Source: [Clostridium] scindens
Lineage (GTDB): Bacteria; Bacillota; Clostridia; Lachnospirales; Lachnospiraceae
DNA length: 64,000 nt
Assembly (NCBI RefSeq): GCF_019597925.1
Contig: NZ_CP080442.1
Location: forward strand, 96,001-160,000
Reading direction: 5' to 3'
The notes beneath the pieces were generated by a model. It saw only the letters and a list, made by a program, of their open reading frames with translations. It was not told the origin of the DNA and did no database searches. Position numbers and translations under genes: made by a program. Below are positions 7,784 to 17,121 of the stretch, piece by piece (the first letter of the stretch is position 1; each line of letters opens with the position of its first letter).

Positions 7784-10225
7784 ATGAGATTAAAGAATCG
7801 ATTGATAGATGCGGGAATTCTGATAGCTGTATTCATTGTGGCAGTCATAGCCTTTAGTTATTTCACCAACAAAGGAAATAACAATATGACGGCGGATATG
7901 GGTGCGGCCACCTATCCCCAAGTATCATTTTCATATAATGGATTTAATTTAAATACGCTGACTGGATATGCGAAGAAGATGGACATACCGGCAATGAGGG
8001 ATACGGCAACTCCGGTTACGGACCAGAAGGTGGATGTCGGGATCCAGGCGTATGAAAATAAGGTATCCAGCGTGAACTATATCGTCTATACGCTGGATGG
8101 AAAAGAAGAACTGAAAAAAGAGAAGGTTAAGAAGCCGGGAGAGGAGTTCTCCATAGACTTAAGCGCCGAAGGGCTTATGAAGGAAGAGCGGGTTCTTGAA
8201 ATCGTGCTCCATATGCCGGATGAGAAGTCGGTATACTTCTATACAAGGCTCGTGGACGCTACCAATGCGAATATGCTGGAATGCCTGAACTACATTAGCG
8301 ACTTTCATGAGAATGCGCTGGGCAAGGTAGAGGGCGCAGGGGTCGGCGCGGCGATCGAGCCGAATGAGCAGGGAGATAACACGACGCTGCAGCATGTGAC
8401 GATCCACTCGGATTATGACCACGTTTCCTGGGGCGAGTTTGAGCCGTCCGTAGAGCAGGGCGAGCGGTGGAGCGTTAAGGAGATCAACAGCAACTATGTT
8501 TCCGTACAGCTGGAATACAGAGTCCGGTGCAAAGGAGAGGAAAATGATACCGATGTCTATAATGTGAAGGAGTTTTTCCGCGTCCGCCATATACCGGATG
8601 TGCCAAAAACGTATCTTCTGGATTATGACAGAACAATGGATCAGATATTTGACCCGATGAAGCATGTCCTGAATGAGAAGGGCGTACTGCTTGGAATCGT
8701 ACCTCATGACATCCCTTACATGGTTAATAAGGATGGCTCTGCCGTATCCTTTGTGGTGGCAAACGAGTTATGGAATTATAATAAGGGAACGGACCAGATA
8801 TCCCTGGTATTTAGTTTTTCTGATGCGGAGAATACGGATGTACGCAATCTTACCGCCCAGCATGAGGTCAAGCTGCTGGAAGTAGACGATACGGGAAATA
8901 CGACGTTTGCCGTCTATGGATATATGAACCGGGGCGAGCATGAAGGCGAGGTAGGGGTTGCCATCTACTACTATGATATGGAAAAGAATTCCGTAGAAGA
9001 AAAGGTATTCATTTCCAGCAACCAGTCATCAGGAAGCGTGTCAAATGAGCTTGGGAAGCTGGCTTATTACAGCGTGGATCGGGATATGCTGTATGTCATG
9101 GTAGAGGGAACCTTGTATGAATATAATGTAAAGAAGGAAGAAGAGGGAACCCTGGTAAAAGGGCTGGAGGACAGCCAGTACGTGGTATCGGATGACGGGC
9201 ATCTGGTGGCTTATCAGTCTGACGGGGCCTTGAATGAAGCCAGAAAGATTATCGTCAAGAACCTGTCAACCGGAAAAGAGCGTACGGTGGAATGCGCCGA
9301 GGATGAGTGCATAAGGCCGCTTGGATTCGTAAAGAATGACTTTGCATATGGCGTTGCCAAGACCGCTGATACCGGAAAGACGGTTTCCGGCGAGATGGCG
9401 GTGCCAATGTATAAGGTAGAGATCCAGAACAGTAAGAGCAAGGTCGTAAAGACCTACCAGATAGACGGCACTTACGTGCTGGATGCAGTTTTTGAGGATA
9501 ATATGATCACTCTCAGCCGGGCTACGAAGGAAGGCGGGACATATACCAATGTAGCGCCTGACTATATTACCAACAATGAAGAGAAGGAAAAGAGCAATAT
9601 ATATCTGGAAACCTATACTACGGAACTAAAGGAATCTCAGGTGAGGCTGGCGTATAATAATGGAGTGACAGATAAGGAGCCGAAGGTATTGAAGCCAAAG
9701 CAGGTACTGTTTGAGAATCCCACAGTGATAACATTTGACGATGTAGATATCGGCAATAAGTATTATGTCTATGGCTATGGGAAACTGAAAGGCATCTATG
9801 ACCGTGCAGGAGAGGCTATCAGGAATGCCAATGGCTGTAACGGCGTGGTGGTGGCATCGGACCAGTCCTATGTATGGGAGCGCGGCAACCGCAATCTCCA
9901 GCATATCATCAGCGACAAAGACGATATCCTTCAGTCCATCCGGGACCGGCTGGGCCAGAAAGAAGCGCCGGTAGATATTATTAAGGATATAAACGACGGC
10001 AGGAGCCTGGATCTCACCGGGTGCACGACAGAGGAACTTCTGTATGTCATCAGCCAGGGCAGGCCGGTCATAGCAATGCTGGATACGGAAAATGCAGTGA
10101 TACTGATCGGATATAATGAGGCAGATGTAATCTATATAGACGTTGCCAGCGGCGAGCGCTCAAGCGTTCCATATGAGCAGATGGACCAGATGACGCAGGG
10201 AAGCGGCAACACGTATGTTGGCTAG
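7784..10225 (+). CDS. Large membrane-anchored exported protein with degenerate C39-like C-terminus
   Basis: 813 residues. One N-terminal membrane anchor (~9-28) is followed by an outward-facing body. The middle (~270-640) shows repeated short strand-like units (for example YYSVDRDMLYVMVEGTLYEY and SDDGHLVAYQSDG), suggesting a beta-propeller. The last ~160 residues resemble a C39-type cysteine peptidase fold: NGCNGVV (~683), then GRPVIAMLDTENAVILIGYN (~768), where the catalytic His of the usual HAV-GY pattern is Asn. It is therefore probably inactive. It begins right after the methyltransferase stop (ribosome site AAAGGGG), so it is translationally coupled to it. I do not know its function. 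Confidence 0.7.
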   Translation: MRLKNRLIDAGILIAVFIVAVIAFSYFTNKGNNNMTADMGAATYPQVSFSYNGFNLNTLTGYAKKMDIPAMRDTATPVTDQKVDVGIQAYENKVSSVNYIVYTLDGKEELKKEKVKKPGEEFSIDLSAEGLMKEERVLEIVLHMPDEKSVYFYTRLVDATNANMLECLNYISDFHENALGKVEGAGVGAAIEPNEQGDNTTLQHVTIHSDYDHVSWGEFEPSVEQGERWSVKEINSNYVSVQLEYRVRCKGEENDTDVYNVKEFFRVRHIPDVPKTYLLDYDRTMDQIFDPMKHVLNEKGVLLGIVPHDIPYMVNKDGSAVSFVVANELWNYNKGTDQISLVFSFSDAENTDVRNLTAQHEVKLLEVDDTGNTTFAVYGYMNRGEHEGEVGVAIYYYDMEKNSVEEKVFISSNQSSGSVSNELGKLAYYSVDRDMLYVMVEGTLYEYNVKKEEEGTLVKGLEDSQYVVSDDGHLVAYQSDGALNEARKIIVKNLSTGKERTVECAEDECIRPLGFVKNDFAYGVAKTADTGKTVSGEMAVPMYKVEIQNSKSKVVKTYQIDGTYVLDAVFEDNMITLSRATKEGGTYTNVAPDYITNNEEKEKSNIYLETYTTELKESQVRLAYNNGVTDKEPKVLKPKQVLFENPTVITFDDVDIGNKYYVYGYGKLKGIYDRAGEAIRNANGCNGVVVASDQSYVWERGNRNLQHIISDKDDILQSIRDRLGQKEAPVDIIKDINDGRSLDLTGCTTEELLYVISQGRPVIAMLDTENAVILIGYNEADVIYIDVASGERSSVPYEQMDQMTQGSGNTYVG

Positions 10226-10251
10226 CCATAGGCTGGAAGAAAGAATGACGT

Positions 10252-10291
10252 AAAAAAGCAGGAAAACAATGAAAAGTTTTCCTGCTTTTTT
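10252..10291. terminator. Bidirectional terminator
   Basis: AAAAAAGCAGGAAAAC (10252-10267) pairs with GTTTTCCTGCTTTTTT (10276-10291). It serves both the exported-protein operon and queT. Confidence 0.9.
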
Positions 10292-10306
10292 GTCGTAAAT
10301 CCTGTA

Positions 10307-10801
10307 TTACACCGCAGTAGGCCGAAAGACAATATTCTTATACTTGCGCAATGCGAAGTACAGTACCAGTCCCAGCACCCCGCAGGATAAGACCTCTCCG
10401 ATCCCAACAGTCAGCATCATAAATGGGATAGGCAGCGCCACGCTGTAGCCGTAACGCAATACGAATGGAACGACAATCGTATTGGCGGCAATTGGCGGAA
10501 GCGGAGCCAGAAACGGGCTCTTGCCGCGCAGCTGATAGGTAAAGATTGCTCCGATCAGGGTTGCAAGACTTCCGAATAGGATATCCGGAAGAATCGCGCC
10601 TCCCAGGATGTTGCCCACCAGGCATCCTACAAACAGCCCGGGTATCGCAGCCGGGGTGAATAGAGGCAGGATAGTAAGGGCCTCGGAAATCCGGACTTGA
10701 ACCTCTCCAAAAGAAAATGGCGCGAATACATAAGTAAGCACCACATAGATGGCAGCAATCATAGCCGCCTGGGTCAGAAAAGTAACGTTCTTGTTCTTCA
10801 T
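10307..10801 (-). CDS. queT: QueT-family queuosine-precursor transporter
   Basis: 164 residues, nearly all membrane-embedded (5-6 helices). It shows the QueT pattern: VRISEALTILPLFTPAAIPG, GCLVGNILGG and PPIAANTIVVPF. QueT is the substrate-binding S component of an ECF transporter for preQ1/preQ0, precursors of the modified tRNA base queuosine; the shared ECF ATPases are elsewhere. A preQ1 riboswitch lies directly upstream and overlaps the ribosome site, which confirms the assignment. The gene is single and ends at the shared terminator. Confidence 0.93.
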   Translation of the reverse strand: MKNKNVTFLTQAAMIAAIYVVLTYVFAPFSFGEVQVRISEALTILPLFTPAAIPGLFVGCLVGNILGGAILPDILFGSLATLIGAIFTYQLRGKSPFLAPLPPIAANTIVVPFVLRYGYSVALPIPFMMLTVGIGEVLSCGVLGLVLYFALRKYKNIVFRPTAV

Positions 10802-10809
10802 AATATTGT

Positions 10810-10852
10810 CTCCTTTAGTTTTGTTTTACGTGTGGAAGGTCTCGAACACACG
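10810..10852 (-). promoter_or_regulatory. PreQ1-I riboswitch controlling queT translation
   Basis: On the minus strand, stem CGTGTG (10852-10847) pairs with CACACG (10834-10829) around a TTCGAG-ACCTTC loop. A-rich TAAAACAAAACTAA follows. Loop bases CCTT (10839-10836) can pair with AAGG (10815-10812), forming the H-type pseudoknot of preQ1-I. AAGG is part of the Shine-Dalgarno AGGAG, so ligand binding should block translation of queT. Confidence 0.9.
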
Positions 10853-10855
10853 ATT

Positions 10856-10951
10856 CATTTTACGGCGGGAATCGCCGGAAAGCCCTTAAGACCTTGGTTT
10901 TATGGGCTTTGTCACGGTTGATAGTATAGCATGCGGGAAAAGAAAAATCAA
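10856..10951 (-). repeat. Promoter-plus-hairpin repeat, copy A
   Basis: About 80% identical to 19871-19966. Read on the minus strand it holds a sigma-A promoter (TTGATT at 10951-10946, 17-base spacer, TATACT at 10928-10923) and a leader with a hairpin (AAAGCCC...GGGCTTT) ending CCGTAAAATG. The preQ1 riboswitch starts 3 bases later, so this copy supplies the queT promoter and 5' leader. Confidence 0.8.
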
Positions 10952-11021
10952 TGGATCAACCTAAATTCTCTGAATGAGAACAAATTATGGAAGAATGGTG
11001 CTGTACTGGCAGCCCTTCCAC

Positions 11022-12552
11022 TTACTCGCCGCGTATCATTTTGATATATTTACTAGGTGTCATTCCTGTGGATTTTTTAAATATCTGGCTGAAGTATTGT
11101 GGATTATTTTCACATCCAACCATATCCGCAACGCATTGGATGGAGTCAATATTTCCAGACGCCAATATTTCCTTTGCTTTCTTTATCCGCGTATCTGTCA
11201 AGTATTTTGAAAACTTACATCCCGTTTCTTTCAGGAATTTTTTGCTCAGGTAATCTACATTCATATACAGGTAATTCTCTGCTATCCATTTTAAAGACAA
11301 TTCTGCGTCCTCTATATGCTTTTCTACATACTCCATGATTTTCTGGCTGATATCCCCCGTATGCTTTGACGAATGGTATTCTTCATAGGAAGCAGCCAGG
11401 TGTTCCTTAAGAAGCGCGAAGATGGTGCTGCAGTCATTTTCCTGCTCCAGCTTTACCAGGAATTCCGCGGCTGTCACCATGTCATACGTATGGTTATTAG
11501 AGACTGAAAATATGATAACAGAAGCAGCCAGCTGCTTTAAGAAATCAGCATCCGATATGGACTGCAAGGTGCAAAGCAGCGACTGAAAAGCCGGGCTTGA
11601 TGAATCATCCTGTTCCGAAAATGCAGAAGAAGTAAGCTTTTGCACTTCTTTGATAATGTTCTGGTAATTATATATTGAAAAAGTAGTGGTGTCTTCTGCA
11701 AAATAAATGATCTCGTATTTTCTTAAATGCTGTATTAATACTTTTAGCAGTTCTTGGAGATTGGAGTATGATTCATGCCTGTATTCAATAGAAACCGGCT
11801 GGCTTAAGCTAAGTGTATCTAAAAAATGATAAATACTGCTCAAATCAAGCTGCATGGCTGGAAAAAAGAAAACCAATGTATTGTAGACGTAAATCACGCT
11901 GAATCTAATACCGGGAAAGTGCTTATTGCGAAACTGGCGCAGCTGTATTAGTACCTCTTTATAATTGTCCGGAATTACATAATAAACATAAAACATCTCA
12001 TAACGAGTATCTTCGAAATCAAGATACTGCTTATAATTACAGGCAATCTGGGAGATACCGGTGTCTGCTTCCTGTGCTTCAAGACTCAGGCTGTCATTAA
12101 TAATTCCGACCATCAAGTTCTGATTGATATTGCGGCTTATGAGAGTCTGGGGAGTCTCGCCTCTGGTGGCGAGATAATTTGTATAATCCTTTATTACATC
12201 CTGCAGGCTCTCAATAATCTGTTCTTCATTGCAAGGCTTAAGCAGATAATGTTTCACTCCATACTGCATGGCTTTTTTTTGCATATTCAAATTCCCCATA
12301 ACCCGACAATATTATAAAATGAGTGTCTTTATTGATCCCGTGGATCTTCTGAATCAGTTCCAGCCCGGAGAGTCCCGGCATCTTGATATCAGTAAGAACG
12401 ATGTCCGGGTATTCATCGAGGATCATATTATAGGCTTCAATTCCATCCCTGGCTGTACCAATCAGCTGGATTCCAAGAGAATTCCAGTCAATCAGTCCGG
12501 CCATAGTTTCACGGATAATCTTTTCGTCATCAACAATCAGTAGTTTTAACAT
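11022..12552 (-). pseudogene. YesN-type AraC response regulator, frameshifted
   Basis: An N-terminal receiver (start ATG 12552; LIVDDEK, Asp in VLTDIKMPG) reads to YGEFEYAKK, then leaves frame at a run of eight A (plus-strand T8, 12273-12280). With seven A the protein continues KKAMQYGVKHYLLKPC in the frame running to 11022. It would then have a long linker and a C-terminal AraC pair of HTHs (YLSKKFLKETGCKFSKYL and NPQYFSQIFKKSTGMTP). Restored length is ~509 residues. It should control the divergent sugar ABC operon at 14527. The break may be decay, polymerase slippage at A8 or a base-call error. Confidence 0.85.
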
Positions 12553-14315
12553 GTTCTCCTCCTGGTATAATAATTCTGGCTACTGCATGCTCGTCGTCTT
12601 TATTAAATAGAAGAAGTCCGTACTCTGAACCGTACGTGAGCTGGATGCGCTTGTGGATATTGAGCAGGCCGATCCCGAATCCATGGGGGGGGTTACCAGG
12701 CCCTGATCAAGCTTTCTTAACAAATCTTGTTCAAACTGGGAATCATTATTGACCACATCTATATATACGTTATCCCCGGAACGGGTACCTTCAATCTGGA
12801 TATGGCACACTTCCGTGCTTTCTTCCATCGCATAGTTGATTGCATTTTCCACAAGGGGCTGTATGGTCAGGTGGGGCAGACTGATATCCATGATAGAGTC
12901 ATCTATTTGGATTGTATATTCAAGGCGGTCTTCAAAACGGATCTGCTGTATGGTTAGGTAGCTTTTAACAATTTCGAGTTCACGGCGGACTGTAAAGGTC
13001 TTATCTTTTGTATTTAAGGTTTCCCGCATAAGTGTGCCCAGCGACTCTACCATGGATGATATATCTTTTTCACCGATAGCTTTTGCGCGCCAGTTGACAG
13101 CCTCCAGTGTATTGTAAAGAAAATGAGGGTTGATCTGGTTTTCTAATGCCTTTAAACGGGCATCTTTCGAAAGAATTTCATTTACATAGTTTTCCTGAAT
13201 CAGATTCCGTATCTTTAAGGCCATATGGTCAAACTGGTTGTGCAGTACTCCGACCTCATCTGTACGCCCGCTATAATCGTATCCAGTATCCGGAGGCGTG
13301 GATTCATCTCTTCCGAAGGCCTTCATTTTTTGGATAAGCCGGCTGAAATCGCTGGTTACAGAACGGATGAGCATCCTGGACAGCAAGAGGGAAATGAGAA
13401 CAGAAACAAGGATTACCACCAGTGCCATGAGTTTTGTAAAGTTTAATGTAGATGATATATGTCCGTATGGGACAAGGCAGATATAATTCCAGGACGTGTT
13501 CCCAATGGAGCCTTTTACTGCAAAATACTTACCAGCATTTACAGAAATCACGCCATAATCGGTCTTCAGTTTCTTTCCAATTGTGTTGATCTCGTTAGAA
13601 TCCAGGCTTTCTGAGTGGTAAAACTCTGTATCTTCGTCAAATAATATATACTGTGTTTCATCTGAATGCAGGACAGAATTGGTAGAAGAACGTACCAGAC
13701 GGTCCATGTCTACGCCTACGACAACCGTGCCTAATGTCTGGAAATTCATCTGGTCAACCCTGCGGCATTCCCGCCCAAGAAAGAGCCCGTAGGAATTGCA
13801 GTAATCTGTAACCCAGTATGGATATCCGGAGTTGTTATTAGCAGCTTTAACCACATTTTGGTGGACCGTATCCGGCACTTGAGAACTTCTGGCCTCATAG
13901 CTTTGAGTTGCACCCTGTGCATGATATAGGTTAATGTAACTAATATTGTTATCTTTATACGTCTGATAATAATCTGCAATCAATGTGTTTAGTGAATTCT
14001 CAGCATTTTTTATACGGATATCAGGATCTTCTTCTGCCAGAGTGATCAGGTTTTTTCTTATGTTAGAGTTGGAGACGACCGCGCTTGTCATAGATTCGAT
14101 GTTTGACAGCTTTTTGATATATCCTGGGAACTATATGTGAGTGAACCCGCAAGAGCCTGGTACAGCAGTTTATTACTGGAATTTAAGACCAGCAGTATAC
14201 CGCTGACCGAAGCGGATATCATTAAGAACACAACAATTAAAATGATACATACGATCTTTGTGCTCAACTGGGAATTTGTGATTTTACTGATAAAAGACTT
14301 TTTACTTCTTAGCAT
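12530..14315 (-). pseudogene. YesM-type sensor histidine kinase with two frameshifts
   Basis: The start ATG at 14315 gives a TM helix (~20-45), then leaves frame at a run of five A (plus T5, 14111-14115). One more A restores ISKKLSNIESMTSAVV. The middle frame (to 12580) holds a cache-like sensor domain, a second TM, HAMP and His_kinase (ENQINPHFLYNTLEAVNW). It is lost at a run of eight C (plus G8, 12685-12692). A ninth C restores the G box HGFGIGLLNIHKRI and ends at 12530, overlapping the regulator start by 23 bases as coupled genes do. The restored protein is ~594 residues. Without repair the ATP-binding site is incomplete. Confidence 0.85.
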
Positions 14316-14526
14316 AAATATACCTGTTTCCTTATGTGAATAATGTTAGTATTGAGGTTTTTCTTATTATAATGCATATTTCAATAGGGAAAAAGGGATT
14401 TAGAAAATAGGACGGAATTTTGAAAAAGGATGTCGGAAAAGTTTATATTAATTTTATAATACTGTCTTTATAATGTGCTTATACAAAAGAAACTCATAAA
14501 TCACACAAGGTTAAGGAGGAAAGAAA

Positions 14527-15579
14527 ATGAAAAAGATAGTTTCTGTATTGTTATGCGTAATGATGATTGCAGTACTAGCGGCAGGATGCGGCAGCAGTGA
14601 TGCAGGATCAGGAGGCAAGTCTGACAGTTCGAAGACAAAAGACGCTGGGGATGATAAGACAGCAAATCCAGAAGAGTATCAGGTAGTTATGATTGTAAAG
14701 CAGAGTGATTCCTGGTTCGATGATATGACTACTGGAGTAGAGCAGCTCAAGAAGGATACCGGCTTAAATGTATCGGTACAAGTACCGGAGACAGGGGATG
14801 CGGCAAGCCAGATCTCTATTATGGAAGATCTGATAGCACAGGGCGTGGACGCTATCTGTATTGTACCAAATGATCCGGACGCGCTTGTTCCTACGATCGA
14901 AAAAGCAAAAGAGTCTGGTATTGTTGTTGTAACGCATGAGGCGCCTGGTATTGCAGAAAATGTTGACCTGGATGTAGAAGCTTTTGTCAATGAAGAATTT
15001 GGTAAGTTATTCGGAGAGAAGCTTGCAAAGTCTATGGACGGAAAAGGCCAGTATGCTGGTTTTGTCGGCGGCCTTACGATGGAGACTCATATGGCCTGGT
15101 ATAAAGCAGCAATCGAATATATCAAAGAAAACTATCCAGATATGGAATGTGTGACAGAAGAACCTTATGAGGATGGTAACAGCGTTGACGGCGCACATGA
15201 TAAGACATTAGAAATCCTGAAAGCATATCCAGATATCAAAGGGCTCTTTGACTGTTCTGCACATGGCGGCGGAATCTGTGAGGCACTGCAGGAAAAGAAT
15301 AAGACAGATGACGTATCAGTCGTATCACTGGCACTGCCTTCTATGTCGGCCACATACCTGGAAGATGGATCTATGAAAGCAGGACTTGCATGGAGACCGG
15401 CGGACGCAGGCTATGCAACATGCTATGCTGCATATCTGCTGGCATCTGGGCAGAAGGTAGAAACAGGTACTGACCTTAAGATTACTGGTTACGAAGATAT
15501 CCAGGTAAAAGACGGTGTGGCATATGGCAATGCACCTCTGGAATTTTCAGCTGATAATATAAACGATTATAAATTCTGA
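14527..15579 (+). CDS. Sugar ABC transporter substrate-binding lipoprotein (RhaS/LsrB-like)
   Basis: 350 residues. It has a lipoprotein signal peptide with lipobox LAAGC (Cys ~21) and a Gly/Ser/Asp-rich linker. The periplasmic-binding fold (Peripla_BP_4) has MEDLIAQGVDAICIVPNDPDAL, VVTHEAPG and KAYPDIKGLFDCS, close to the rhamnose/autoinducer-2 binding proteins. It captures a sugar outside the cell for the ABC genes downstream. The strong ribosome site is AAGGAGGAAAG. TATAAT sequences at 14455-14460 and 14469-14474 lack good -35 boxes, which suits activation by the divergent YesN regulator. Ligand identity is unknown. Confidence 0.88.
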   Translation: MKKIVSVLLCVMMIAVLAAGCGSSDAGSGGKSDSSKTKDAGDDKTANPEEYQVVMIVKQSDSWFDDMTTGVEQLKKDTGLNVSVQVPETGDAASQISIMEDLIAQGVDAICIVPNDPDALVPTIEKAKESGIVVVTHEAPGIAENVDLDVEAFVNEEFGKLFGEKLAKSMDGKGQYAGFVGGLTMETHMAWYKAAIEYIKENYPDMECVTEEPYEDGNSVDGAHDKTLEILKAYPDIKGLFDCSAHGGGICEALQEKNKTDDVSVVSLALPSMSATYLEDGSMKAGLAWRPADAGYATCYAAYLLASGQKVETGTDLKITGYEDIQVKDGVAYGNAPLEFSADNINDYKF

Positions 15580-15588
15580 TAAGAAAAG

Positions 15589-15629
15589 GGTGCCGCAAAA
15601 TAACAAGAGAATAGTTATTGGGCGGCACC
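15589..15629 (+). terminator. Intercistronic stem-loop after the binding-protein gene
   Basis: GGTGCCGC (15589-15596) pairs with GCGGCACC (15622-15629), with inner AATAAC/GTTATT. There is only a weak T-rich tail, so it probably causes partial termination or mRNA protection. That would keep the binding protein in excess over the membrane parts. Confidence 0.65.
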
Positions 15630-15654
15630 TGAATTTATTCATGGAGGTGAGATC

Positions 15655-17121
15655 ATGGGAACAGTTTTGGAGGCAAAACACATAAATAAATCTTTTATTG
15701 GCGTTCAGGCGTTAAAAGATATCAGCATCAAAATCAACAGTGGGGAAATTCACTGCCTTGCAGGGGAAAACGGGTGCGGAAAGTCAACCCTGGTCAAGAA
15801 TATATCCGGCGTCTATACACCGGATTCAGGGGAAATCATACTTGGCGGAAATACATATCATAATCTGACCCCCATGCAGGCTATGAAGGAAGGTATACAG
15901 GTAATATACCAGGACTTGTCACTGTTCCAGCACCTGACTGTGGCAGAGAACATTGTAATCAGCAGACTTAAGTTTGATAGAAATAAGATGATAAGCTGGA
16001 AAAAGGTATATGCCATAGCACAGGAGCAGTTAGACAAAATAGGAGTAAAGATGGATCTTGGCCAGACTGTGGGGGAGATTTCAATGGCGAACCGACAGCT
16101 GACGGCAATCTGCCGGGCGTTAGCGCAGGATGCGAAAATCCTGTTCATGGATGAGCCGACCACAGCCCTTACAAAGACAGAAGTAGAACGTCTGCTGAAT
16201 ATTATGGTGGACTTAAAGAAAAAGGGGCTTGCAATTATATTTATCAGCCATAAGCTTGATGAAGTTTTCTCTGTGGCAGATACGATAACCATATTCCGCA
16301 ATGGAGAGAAAATCGGTGATTTTAAAAGCGAGGATTTAGATAAAAAGAGCCTGTCATATTATATGACGGGACGGGAAGTGGAGTATCCAAGATACCACCG
16401 CACGAGTAAGGAAGATACACCGATACTTGAGATTGAGAACCTGACCAGAAAAAACCAGTACGAAAATATATCACTGTCCATACGTCCAGGCGACATTGTG
16501 GGAGTGACCGGGCTGCTTGGATCAGGAAGGACGGAACTTGCATTGTCTTTATTCGGATTAAATCCTACGACCAGCGGCCGGATTAAGGTGGATGGCAAAG
16601 AGGTAAAACTTAGTTCGCCAATGAAAGCAAAGAAATGCGGGATTGCATTGCTGCCTGAGGACAGATTTAACCAGGGGCTGTTTATGAAACGAGAGATTAA
16701 AGAAAATATATCCTCTTCCATATTAGATGAGATTTCTAATAAAGGAGTACTGAATAAACAGTCTGAGGAACGCACAGCAGAGACATACGTCAAGCAGTTA
16801 AAGGTAAGGACGCCTTCTATTGATACGGTAATAGGGACGCTGTCAGGGGGAAACCAGCAGAAAGTGGTCATTGGCAAATGGACGGCCACATGTCCAAGGG
16901 TTTTTATTATGGATACGCCGACAGTAGGTATTGATATTGGGTCAAAGGCTGAGATCTATGAACAGATACATAAATTTGCTGAGGAAGGAATGGCTATTAT
17001 CTTTATTTCAGACGAAGTACAGGAGATTCTGGCAAACTGTAACCGGGTTATGGTGATGGCTGAAGGGAAATGTGTAAAAATGCTGGAAGAAGACGACTTA
17101 AAAGAGGAGGCACTCGTATGA
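15655..17121 (+). CDS. CUT2-family sugar ABC transporter ATPase (two nucleotide-binding domains)
   Basis: 488 residues with the tandem ATPase layout of RbsA/LsrA/MglA. Domain 1 has Walker A GENGCGKST (~41-49), Walker B ILFMDEPTTAL and a degenerate signature (EISMANRQ). Domain 2 has the degenerate Walker A-like GLLGSGRTEL and a full signature LSGGNQQKV. It powers sugar import with the two permeases that follow. The ribosome site is GGAGGTGAG. Its stop overlaps the next start (ATGA, 17118-17121). Confidence 0.93.
   Translation: MGTVLEAKHINKSFIGVQALKDISIKINSGEIHCLAGENGCGKSTLVKNISGVYTPDSGEIILGGNTYHNLTPMQAMKEGIQVIYQDLSLFQHLTVAENIVISRLKFDRNKMISWKKVYAIAQEQLDKIGVKMDLGQTVGEISMANRQLTAICRALAQDAKILFMDEPTTALTKTEVERLLNIMVDLKKKGLAIIFISHKLDEVFSVADTITIFRNGEKIGDFKSEDLDKKSLSYYMTGREVEYPRYHRTSKEDTPILEIENLTRKNQYENISLSIRPGDIVGVTGLLGSGRTELALSLFGLNPTTSGRIKVDGKEVKLSSPMKAKKCGIALLPEDRFNQGLFMKREIKENISSSILDEISNKGVLNKQSEERTAETYVKQLKVRTPSIDTVIGTLSGGNQQKVVIGKWTATCPRVFIMDTPTVGIDIGSKAEIYEQIHKFAEEGMAIIFISDEVQEILANCNRVMVMAEGKCVKMLEEDDLKEEALV

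Noticed and set aside
10856..10951. Repeat element as a fluoride riboswitch (GGCGAT...CGCCGTAA)
   Set aside because: The pseudoknot and GATG-CTCC parts are missing, and copy B loses the GGCG/CGCC pairing while keeping the rest.
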